Part shown: positions 55,001 to 61,320 of the stretch, one piece after another
How the letters are laid out: every line of letters starts with the position of its first letter
How positions within the stretch are numbered: position 1 is the stretch's first letter
Assembly (NCBI RefSeq): GCF_001748385.1
Contig: NZ_BCLI01000001.1
Coordinates: 1-64,000, forward strand
DNA length: 64,000 nucleotides
Direction: 5' to 3'
Origin: Vulcanisaeta thermophila
Lineage (GTDB): Archaea; Thermoproteota; Thermoprotei; Thermoproteales; Thermocladiaceae
The notes under the pieces: model-generated
What the model was told of the DNA's origin: nothing
Seen by the model: the letters and a program-made list of their open reading frames with translations, nothing else
The model's database searches: none
Translations under genes and position numbers: made by a program

Positions 55001-55820
55001 CCCTCAACTTGCTAATTTCCTCCTCACTAGCCCTGAACCTAATGGCCTTGGTTAACTTCTTCATTAGGTCCACAACCCTAAGGGCCTTGTTTAGGGCGTC
55101 ATTATCAATACCCAGCAGCAGTAATAACCTGTCTATGTTCTTACTTGAAGCCTTGAGAACGCTATCCACATCATCAACGAATATCAATGAGAACCTATAC
55201 TTACTGAGGATGTTCATGTTCCTGGGTAGGAAGGCATTGGTAACTATTAACACGTCGAAATTCCCAGTATTGATTGCATTCATTGAAGCCTCAACCTCCT
55301 GCTTACCAAGTATTGATGATGCCAGCACAACCCTTAAATTAACCCCGGCCTTGCCCAGGTAGTTGAGGAACCTCCTGTAAACGTCATAGGCAAGGGTTGA
55401 TGTGGGGAGTACAATTAGGACCTTACCGCCCAGTCTGGTTGCGGTGTATATTGAGGCTATTATTCCAAAGGTTGTTTTGCCACTGCCCGTGGGGGCCACT
55501 ATGGCGAAGCTCTTACCCTTAATCAACCTCCTGGCCCACAGCCTCTGGGCACCCCACATTCTCGAGCCCACAACCTTACTAAACAACTCACTAACATACT
55601 CATACTCCCTGGCGAGGCGCTCCATAGCCCTTAGCCTATTTATCGTGCCCAGTTTATTCAACGCCTCAATTACTCCATTAATATCAACCCTACCGTGGGA
55701 AGGCTCGGGCAGGCACTTATTACATGGTAATCCCATAGCTAGCCTATCCGAGAGTATGTCGCCTCCACAGTTGGGGCATGCGCCTTTATAAAGTACGGTT
55801 GGTTCCCTAACCGGCCTCAC
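52032..55820 (-). CDS. rgy: Reverse gyrase
   Basis: 1262 residues. N-terminal zinc finger (C15, C18, C33, C36), a helicase-like half with Walker A APTGSGKT (about 109-116) and motif II DDVD (216-219), then a topoisomerase IA half from about residue 640: ALIIVESPTKARTIASFFG (Toprim), DPDSEGEKIAWD, and the catalytic Tyr in LITYHRTDST. The second zinc finger region is degenerate (RCPRGG, YCKVH). Reverse gyrase introduces positive supercoils and is the hallmark of hyperthermophiles. Leaderless GTG start about 26-30 nt from a TATA-like box. No in-frame stop or intein seen. Confidence 0.96.
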   Translation of the reverse strand: MRPVREPTVLYKGACPNCGGDILSDRLAMGLPCNKCLPEPSHGRVDINGVIEALNKLGTINRLRAMERLAREYEYVSELFSKVVGSRMWGAQRLWARRLIKGKSFAIVAPTGSGKTTFGIIASIYTATRLGGKVLIVLPTSTLAYDVYRRFLNYLGKAGVNLRVVLASSILGKQEVEASMNAINTGNFDVLIVTNAFLPRNMNILSKYRFSLIFVDDVDSVLKASSKNIDRLLLLLGIDNDALNKALRVVDLMKKLTKAIRFRASEEEISKLRAEIKQLNDELSRYVSENRIGILIASGALTRMRRTARLFLFRRFLGFETGGKAEGLRNVVDVYVKPRGDIIDEVVSIVRRLGDGGIIYLPPDMKDLAEAINNKLNENGIKSSLYLKPKKSVLEDFLNGKIDVLIGLATSRSSLVRGIDLPQRIAYVVFVGVPRIRFRVNVEEFTPMKYLMLLFNIRNVVPQYLRNDIDRVIVRLRNISALNQEQLSRILKALENNEKLEGFEAYAADVIKESLDLVNKLLRDPSIRSAIEKSADVGLEYINNELYIVIPDSTTYIQGSGRTSRLYVGGISRGLSVLIVDNEKVFNGLIKNLRYRLEDVKLQSIDEVNIDELIREIKSERALIRDIIEGRIPNKFLERDPMRTALIIVESPTKARTIASFFGVPTRREVGPLVIYEATLGDLYMLITATKGHMWDLIPMAMGEDEELSKIYNGKVVDYHGILRVNNDMFVPVYGTIKRCPRGGETYTEDVSYCKVHNVELIDARSIVDALRDLATEVDQVLIGTDPDSEGEKIAWDVYLMLRPYVNNIMRIEFHEVTKRAIINAIMNPRDIDKRMVGAQLVRRIEDRWIGFGLSQKVQERFGRRTLSAGRVQTPVLGWIIERYDVSRKDKVYSTVISLNDNVRVRLNIPPDKEELIKALKSLHRGRTEGIDLKVVVKRVSEGIEELNPQPPYTTDALLRDASNILGLSVEQAMAIAQELFESGLITYHRTDSTRVSTTGIGVAKDYISNKLGEELFVGRSWAGKELGAHECIRPTRPVDVDELRNLINTGMLQLAIKLTPNHYRVYDLIFRRFMASQMKPAKVIKEKLRVSLVLNGSEEYSEDVERVAQVIDPGFTKIWGYLEGYEYQGLAPGEYGNVKVEYIRKVSRTPPLREGDIIALMKERGIGRPSTYAKIVDVILKRRYAIVIGKRIQYVVPTNLGRSVYEYLTRENERFRDLVNEDRTRMVERLMDEVEYGEKDYMDVLMELFNEAVSKGILKAD

Positions 55821-55930
55821 TACGGCTCAAGAACCAAACCCTAAGCCCCTTAATAAATCTTCGTTACCCAACACCCTTAATTAATTGTTAGGGTTAAATA
55901 TCAATATTACATGAGTAACTCTTGAGTGCT

Positions 55931-56470
55931 ATGTCGGTTAATACAGGGGGGTTTCAGGATTATGTTAGGTACATCTACATAATGTCATTACTCTCTGCCC
56001 TCTCCATGGCTGTGTCCCTGGACTACGTACTGATAAGCCTGTGGCTGTATGGGGAGGCAAACCTAACAATTTTAATAGTGATGCCAATCTTCATGTTCAT
56101 GCTCTCCATGCTAGTAATATCCTCAATAACCATGATTAGGCAGTTAAGGGGTGGTTTTGGGAGTATGAGTACTAGGGCTAAGGCGTTAATGACCATATAC
56201 ATACTATTCTTCATGGCAGCACTACTATACTTTACATACATATCAGTAATACACTACGTAAACCTGGGGCTTGTGATAACTGATTACCAATTAGTTGGGG
56301 ATCATTACCTGGGGTTTGGACTGGCGCTTTACAATGCCGGTGTCCTCACGACCTCATGGCAGTTAATTGAGGATTTAATTAATGGTAAATCCCCATCACT
56401 TTACAAATTGTTCATGAGCATGTTCAAACGCGATTCTAATGATGATGACGATACCATAGTGATTAATTAA
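55931..56470 (+). CDS. Four-helix membrane protein of unknown function
   Basis: 179 residues with membrane helices at about 13-38, 45-68, 85-110 and 128-146, and an acidic C-terminus (DSNDDDDTIVIN). No family recognised. ATG 55931 was chosen over TTG 55922; TATA-like elements at 55893 and 55902 could serve either. Divergent from reverse gyrase. Confidence 0.55.
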   Translation: MSVNTGGFQDYVRYIYIMSLLSALSMAVSLDYVLISLWLYGEANLTILIVMPIFMFMLSMLVISSITMIRQLRGGFGSMSTRAKALMTIYILFFMAALLYFTYISVIHYVNLGLVITDYQLVGDHYLGFGLALYNAGVLTTSWQLIEDLINGKSPSLYKLFMSMFKRDSNDDDDTIVIN

Positions 56471-56561
56471 ATGTAAACTCAATAACGCAGGCTTATTATT
56501 ACGTAAATACCCTGTAACTGTGGGATTCAAACTTAAAAATCCAACCACCTCATAATTACGA

Positions 56562-56921
56562 ATGTCTGGGAGCATTGCTGGTTTAATTGTGGACCTACTA
56601 ATGAGGACTTGCAACGCCACGTCTGTGGAGAGGCAGGCATTCACCAGTGGGTCTAGGTACATGGTTAGATTCTATGGTGAGCACCACATGGAGGTTCACA
56701 TAGTTAATAAGGACGAGAGATTATTCGCGGAGTTCTGGATACCCACGTACGCAACGCCCATAATGATCATTGAGTACTTCAGCCACGTGGAGCCCCAGGA
56801 AATATGTAGGGAGATTTGTGACATGGTCCATGTGATGCACGAGGCCATGAGGGCTGGGAAGTCCACCGAGGGGGATAGGGCTACCTTAGGAAATCGAGTA
56901 TACCACCCCTCGCCTCCCTAG
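56562..56921 (+). CDS. Hypothetical small cytosolic protein
   Basis: 119 residues, not recognised. It looks like a small alpha/beta protein (RYMVRFYGEHHMEVHIVNKDERLFAEFW) with several His and two Cys (EICREICDMVHVMH) near the end that could bind metal. A TATA box ACTTAAAAATCC (56530-56541) 26 nt upstream supports a leaderless ATG. The 3' end overlaps the convergent gene at 56881 by 41 nt. Confidence 0.5.
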   Translation: MSGSIAGLIVDLLMRTCNATSVERQAFTSGSRYMVRFYGEHHMEVHIVNKDERLFAEFWIPTYATPIMIIEYFSHVEPQEICREICDMVHVMHEAMRAGKSTEGDRATLGNRVYHPSPP

Positions 56922-57219
56922 CCCCACTGCCTGGTTTTAATTCATTAATCAGGGAATTCACAAGTGAATCCCAGGTAATACTCCCCCTAATGGCCCAGTC
57001 AATCAATTCCTGCGTATGCCTACCCAGTAACTCCAGGAATCCCTGCCATGTAATGCCCATTCTACGTAGTTCACGACTCCAGTAACTCCATAAGTAACTG
57101 GCTAACTCATTACCAAACCAAACGGCGAATCGGTCACAACCCTCACCTGAACATGCACCCCTCCTCTTAATTATCCTCTCCTTAATGTCATGGGGCTCGG
57201 GTGGTATTGATAAGGCCAT
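56881..57219 (-). CDS. Hypothetical small helical protein
   Basis: 112 residues, not recognised. The N-terminal part is basic with two cysteines (GACSGEGCDRF); the rest is helical and Trp-rich (YLWSYWSRELRRMGITWQGFLELLG). A TATA box (plus-strand 57240-57249) 26 nt upstream supports the ATG. The 3' 41 nt are antisense to the end of the gene at 56562. Confidence 0.5.
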   Translation of the reverse strand: MALSIPPEPHDIKERIIKRRGACSGEGCDRFAVWFGNELASYLWSYWSRELRRMGITWQGFLELLGRHTQELIDWAIRGSITWDSLVNSLINELKPGSGAREARGGILDFLR

Positions 57220-57250
57220 TTATTGATTGCTGATCCCAAACTTAAAATTG

Positions 57251-58207
57251 CTAATGCTTATACTCGCCCTCCAACTCCTCGATAAGTTTCTTCCCACCAA
57301 TCAATAACCAGCCATCCGAATCCTCGGTCACATCCTTAACCCTGGCCCTCCTAATAATAACGTTGAGGAGGGCCTTGGATTCGTAAACCTCGACCTTGAG
57401 CTCCCTGCTGAAGTACCTATTTATATTCTCAATATCCCTGAGGAGGAACTCCAGGGCATTTGGGTGGTCACTCCTAACCGCGCTGCCCCAGTCTATGATC
57501 ACTAGTTCGGACCCAGTATTCACTATGTTGTACTCGCTCAGGTCTGCGTGCACAATCTTACCCAGTATGAATGCCCTCTCCACGTACTTAAGTACGGTTT
57601 GGTACGCATTGAGTGGATCCTCGGGTGGGTACTCCTTGATGGGTGGTGCAGGTATGCCCCTTTGGCCCTGGTAATTTATAAACTCCATCACCAGTATATT
57701 CTTGTTGAAGGCAATGGGTTTGGGGACCCTAACCCCGGCCTCGTAGGCGTTCTTTAGGTTTGAGTACTCCTTCCTACACCAATACTCTATTAATTTGGTT
57801 GTGTTGGTTATTTTTATGCCCGTAAACCTTGGATCACCCATTAAGTACTTATACCTACCCCTTATGAACTGTGCCGTTGTTGTGTAGAATATCTTCAGGG
57901 CTATGTCATTACCATCACCATCCAATGCCCATATGACCTTGGCCTCCTTACCCTGGGCCACGGGCCCGTAAACCTCACTCACAATGTTCCTACTCATCAA
58001 CTCCCTAAGCGCATTTATTGTGTATTGATTGAAGACGTCGTCGACAGTCTTGAGTTGGTCCACATCCTTAATCCTAAACCTCCTACTATCAACCCTGGCC
58101 CTCTCAACCCTCTCCACATCCCTAAAATCCCCACTCACTGTGTATGGACTAGCCCGTGGGCTTATAAGGCTATTTGCCCATACCTTAATAACATAGCCAC
58201 TGCTCAA
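57251..58207 (-). CDS. rio1: RIO1-type protein kinase
   Basis: 318 residues from TTG 58207. RIO1 kinases are atypical Ser/Thr kinases/ATPases that act in late maturation of the small ribosomal subunit. Visible: a phosphate-loop-like VAQGKEAKVIWA, Lys in ALKIFYT, catalytic loop IVHADLSEYNIV, and the metal loop IIDWGSAV. The frame is open further upstream to 58369, but that extension is antisense to the ferredoxin gene and the protein-like sequence fades. A TATA-like ATTTAAAATT (plus-strand 58235-58245) supports TTG 58207; GTG 58138 is a further alternative. Confidence 0.82.
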   Translation of the reverse strand: MSSGYVIKVWANSLISPRASPYTVSGDFRDVERVERARVDSRRFRIKDVDQLKTVDDVFNQYTINALRELMSRNIVSEVYGPVAQGKEAKVIWALDGDGNDIALKIFYTTTAQFIRGRYKYLMGDPRFTGIKITNTTKLIEYWCRKEYSNLKNAYEAGVRVPKPIAFNKNILVMEFINYQGQRGIPAPPIKEYPPEDPLNAYQTVLKYVERAFILGKIVHADLSEYNIVNTGSELVIIDWGSAVRSDHPNALEFLLRDIENINRYFSRELKVEVYESKALLNVIIRRARVKDVTEDSDGWLLIGGKKLIEELEGEYKH

Positions 58208-58234
58208 TGAGGATTGTATAATTGAAGAAGAGAA

Positions 58235-58265
58235 AATTTTAAATAATGGAGTACAATAAATAATT
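58235..58265. promoter_or_regulatory. Divergent promoter between RIO1 and the kor operon
   Basis: AT-rich segment with AATTTTAAATAATGG (58235-58249) and ATAAATAATTAA (near 58255-58265). The first box is placed for RIO1 on the minus strand and one of the two for korD on the plus strand. Confidence 0.5.
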
Positions 58266-58276
58266 AATGATACACC

Positions 58277-58624
58277 ATGAGTATGCTTGTCCAGGATGAG
58301 ACTTGGACGATGCGCAGGCTGGTGAACCTGCACAAGATGAAGAGGCCCATTGGTAAGATCCTGGTCCAACCCGATCTTTGTAAGGATTGCCGCTTCTGCA
58401 TTGAACTATGTCCTAATGGGGTCCTTGAGGAGTCCAAGGACGTGAACTTCAAGGGTTATCATTATCCAGTGGTTAAGCCTGGCAAGGAGTTGGACTGTGT
58501 TGCGTGTAGGATGTGCGAGAGGGTTTGCCCGGACTTCGCAATAAGCGTGGTTTCTGAGGAGTACATAACATACGATAAGTACTACGGTGTGAATAGGGTG
58601 GTGGGGCATGCCCACAGTGGCTGA
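58277..58624 (+). CDS. korD: 2-oxoacid:ferredoxin oxidoreductase delta (ferredoxin) subunit
   Basis: 115 residues. Two [4Fe-4S] motifs, C35-x2-C-x2-C-x3-C45P and C74-x2-C-x2-C-x3-C84P, separated by a 28-residue insertion, as in OorD/KorD. It carries electrons from the catalytic subunits to ferredoxin. It is the first gene of a D-A-B-C operon, the order typical of 2-oxoglutarate oxidoreductases. The 3' end overlaps korA by 17 nt. ATG 58283 (MLVQDE) is an alternative start. Confidence 0.88.
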   Translation: MSMLVQDETWTMRRLVNLHKMKRPIGKILVQPDLCKDCRFCIELCPNGVLEESKDVNFKGYHYPVVKPGKELDCVACRMCERVCPDFAISVVSEEYITYDKYYGVNRVVGHAHSG

Positions 58625-59789
58625 GCTTTACAAGAAGGACCTGGATAAACTGATAAAGCCAGGTATTCACTTCCTAGACGGTAACACAGCCACGGCGGAG
58701 GGGGCCATAACGGCTGGCTGTAGGTTCTACGCGGGCTACCCAATAACACCCTCTAACGAAATTGCCGAGTACATGTCCTACAGGTTACCCCAGGTGGGTG
58801 GTAAGTTCATACAGATGGAGGATGAGATAGGCAGCATAATGGCCGTACTGGGCGCCTCCGCAGCAGGCGTTAAGTCAATGACCGCAACCTCAGGCCCTGG
58901 ATTCTCACTAATGCAGGAGGAGATAGGCCTTGGCTCGATGATGGAGATACCCGCGGTTATTGTGGATGTAATGAGGGCCGGGCCATCCACGGGGATACCC
59001 ACATTAATAGGTCAGGGCGATGTGCTCCAGGCCAAGTACGGATCTCACGGCGACTATGAAGTAGTGGCGTACCTACCAGCCAACCCACAGGAGGCCTTTG
59101 ACTTCACAATAAAGGCCTTCAACGCCGCTGAGAAGTACAGGGTGGTTGCCATTGTGCTCTCGGACCAATTAGTGGGGCATATGTACGGTAAGGTGAGGGT
59201 TCCTGAGTATGATGAGATTGAGATTGTGGAAAGGCCAAAGCCCACCGTACCGCCAGACCAGTACTTACCCTATGACAGTAGGTACTTGGTGCCACCCATG
59301 GCCATTGCAGGCGCTGGTTACAGGGTCAATAATGAATCATTAACACACACGGACAAGGGATACCCAACCACTGATAGGGATGCATCCTTCAAGCTTGTCA
59401 TGAGGCTTGTTAGGAAGATTAGGGAGAATGAGAGGGAAATTGCCGAGTGGGAGGAGTACATGCTTGATGATGCCGAGTACGTATTAGTATCTTACGGGTC
59501 AACATCGGGCTCCGTGAGGAGGGCCATAAAGATACTGAGGGCTCAGGGCTACAGGGTTGGGATGCTGAGGCCAAAGACCGCCTGGCCATTCCCAGGCTGG
59601 GTTGTGGAGAACCTGGCATCGAGGGGTGTTCAGAAGTTCATAACGGTTGAGGTTAACATGGGCAAGATGTTCCATGTGGTTAAGGAGTTCTCCAGGGGGG
59701 TTCCCGTGGAGCACATACCTTACGCACCCGGTTACATACCGGACCCAGATTACGTGGTAAATAATGTGGTGAAGGTGATCGGCAGATGA
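58608..59789 (+). CDS. korA: 2-oxoacid:ferredoxin oxidoreductase alpha subunit
   Basis: 393 residues. GNTATAEGAITAGCRFYAGYPITPSNEIAEYMS is the typical KorA/OorA start, followed by QMEDEIGSIMAVLGASAAG and SGPGFSLMQEEIGLG (pyrimidine-domain side of the thiamine diphosphate site) and a transketolase C-terminal-like domain (VSYGSTSGSVRRAIKIL, TVEVNMGKM). The enzyme makes the CoA ester from a 2-oxoacid with reduction of ferredoxin; 2-oxoglutarate is most likely from gene order. GGTGGGG lies just before the ATG. Overlaps korD by 17 nt and korB by 4 nt. Confidence 0.92.
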   Translation: MPTVAELYKKDLDKLIKPGIHFLDGNTATAEGAITAGCRFYAGYPITPSNEIAEYMSYRLPQVGGKFIQMEDEIGSIMAVLGASAAGVKSMTATSGPGFSLMQEEIGLGSMMEIPAVIVDVMRAGPSTGIPTLIGQGDVLQAKYGSHGDYEVVAYLPANPQEAFDFTIKAFNAAEKYRVVAIVLSDQLVGHMYGKVRVPEYDEIEIVERPKPTVPPDQYLPYDSRYLVPPMAIAGAGYRVNNESLTHTDKGYPTTDRDASFKLVMRLVRKIRENEREIAEWEEYMLDDAEYVLVSYGSTSGSVRRAIKILRAQGYRVGMLRPKTAWPFPGWVVENLASRGVQKFITVEVNMGKMFHVVKEFSRGVPVEHIPYAPGYIPDPDYVVNNVVKVIGR

Positions 59790-60625
59790 GTGTGGAGGCT
59801 GAGGTAACAACCACGGGGATAAAGGTTGAATTACCCAAGTCGTACGAGGACATTAAGGATCTAATCAGGATTGATAGGCTACCCCACATTTGGTGCCCTG
59901 GGTGTGGATTAGGAATACTACTTAAGCTGCTGGCAAGGGCCATTAAGAATTCGGGGATACCCATTGAGAAGCACGTGATAGTGACGGGGATAGGCTGCAC
60001 AGGTAGGATAGGCGGCTACCTAAAACTAGATGCTTACCACGTAACCCACGGCAGAGCCATACCCTTCGCGGTGGGCCTTAAGATGGCAAACCCAGAGCTC
60101 GAGGTCACCGTGGTAGGCGGCGATGGCGACATACTGGCTATTGGCGGTAATCACTTCATACATGCGGCCAGGCGTAATGATGATATAAACGTGATAATAG
60201 TGAATAACTTCATATACGGAATGACCGGGGGTCAGTACTCACCAACAACGCCAAAGGGTGCCAAGACCACAACATCGCCATACGGGCATTATGAGAACCC
60301 ATTTAATATACCATTACTCGCATACGCCGCTGGCGCCTCGTACGTGGCTAGGTGGTCCGTGCTTCATCAGAATGAACTTTACCAGTCACTGCTGGAGATG
60401 TTTAAGGTTAAGGGGTTTGCGGTGGTAGAGGTGCTTTCACCCTGCATTATATACACCGATAGGAATGCCATGGGCGATGCCGTTGACCTAGTGAAGATAC
60501 TGAAGGAGAGGTCAACAATAGACCATAACGCTAACCTGGCGGATTTAGACATTGATTTTAGCATGAAGAAGATAATCCTAGGAAATTTTGTGAAAAGAGA
60601 GAGGCCAGTCTCGTATGAGAAGTGA
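59786..60625 (+). CDS. korB: 2-oxoacid:ferredoxin oxidoreductase beta subunit
   Basis: 279 residues. Binds thiamine diphosphate and a [4Fe-4S] cluster: HIWCPGCGLGIL and GIGCTGRIGGYL carry cysteines, and the TPP/Mg motif is GGDGDILAIGGNHFI followed by NNFIYGMTGGQYSPTTP. Works with KorA, KorC and KorD. ATGA overlap with korA shows tight coupling. An unusual 106-nt AT-rich spacer with inverted repeats separates it from korC. Confidence 0.93.
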   Translation: MSVEAEVTTTGIKVELPKSYEDIKDLIRIDRLPHIWCPGCGLGILLKLLARAIKNSGIPIEKHVIVTGIGCTGRIGGYLKLDAYHVTHGRAIPFAVGLKMANPELEVTVVGGDGDILAIGGNHFIHAARRNDDINVIIVNNFIYGMTGGQYSPTTPKGAKTTTSPYGHYENPFNIPLLAYAAGASYVARWSVLHQNELYQSLLEMFKVKGFAVVEVLSPCIIYTDRNAMGDAVDLVKILKERSTIDHNANLADLDIDFSMKKIILGNFVKRERPVSYEK

Positions 60626-60648
60626 TCCTTAAATTTGGAAATTTTTCT

Positions 60649-60730
60649 TTAAATTACGAATAATTTAAAATAACTTTCGTCAAATTAGAAAAATTTATAA
60701 AAATCCTAAATTATTTATTAGTTGACGAAA
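60649..60730 (+). promoter_or_regulatory. AT-rich promoter with inverted repeats inside the kor operon
   Basis: Between korB and korC: a perfect hairpin-like TTAAATTA-CGAA-TAATTTAA (60649-60668), and a separated inverted repeat TTTCGTCAA (60675-60683) / TTGACGAAA (60722-60730) whose right arm ends one base before the korC ATG. A TATA-like AAATTTATAAAAA (60690-60702) lies between the arms and about 26-30 nt from the right arm. This suggests a regulated internal promoter; the first palindrome could also end the upstream transcript. Confidence 0.5.
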
Positions 60731-60731
60731 T

Positions 60732-61316
60732 ATGCAGCTAGACCAGGTACGCATTAGATTAATGGGACTCGGTGGCCACGGCATAGTCTTTGCGGGCAGG
60801 CTTTTGGGTACGGCCGCGGCCATGAGCGGCCTTGATTCCGTACTCACGATTACCTATAGCCCAGAGCAGAGGGGTGGTTGGTCCAGGGCTGATGTTATAA
60901 TTGCTAAGGAGATGGTGGATTACCCATTGATTGATGAAGCTGATGTCTTCCTAGCAACCACCCAGCAGGCATTTAGCCTTGAGTTTAAGAGCCTACGTAA
61001 GGGTGGCGTCTTTATTTATGAAAGCACTATTTACAAACCCTCAATCCCCAACACCAATGACTACACAATAATACCCGTACCAGCCACTGAAATTGCTGAG
61101 AAGGTCACGGGTAGGAGATTGACAATGAATGTGGTGCTCGTGGGCGTTGTCATTTCGGCCCTGGAACCATTGATAAGTGAGGACTCAGTAATAAATGCCA
61201 TTAGGAGCATGACAAGGAGGGCAGGTAGACTCGATGCTTCCATTCAGGAAATGAACATCAAGGCATTCCAGGCGGGGCTTGAATACGGCAGGAAATACCT
61301 AAAAGGCCAGGGGTGA
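60732..61316 (+). CDS. korC: 2-oxoacid:ferredoxin oxidoreductase gamma subunit
   Basis: 194 residues. VRIRLMGLGGHGIVFAGRLLGTAAA and YSPEQRGGWSRADVIIA are the characteristic start of KorC/PorG-type subunits, which complete the oxidoreductase. The internal promoter before it would let korC and the HdrA fusion be made apart from korDAB. The HdrA-like gene follows after 4 nt with GGGGTGAT (including the korC stop) as Shine-Dalgarno. Confidence 0.9.
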   Translation: MQLDQVRIRLMGLGGHGIVFAGRLLGTAAAMSGLDSVLTITYSPEQRGGWSRADVIIAKEMVDYPLIDEADVFLATTQQAFSLEFKSLRKGGVFIYESTIYKPSIPNTNDYTIIPVPATEIAEKVTGRRLTMNVVLVGVVISALEPLISEDSVINAIRSMTRRAGRLDASIQEMNIKAFQAGLEYGRKYLKGQG

Positions 61317-61320
61317 TGCC

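Noticed and set aside
58210-58369. N-terminal extension of RIO1 across the korD start
   Set aside because: It is antisense to the ferredoxin gene and includes the divergent promoter. The peptide does not look like RIO1.
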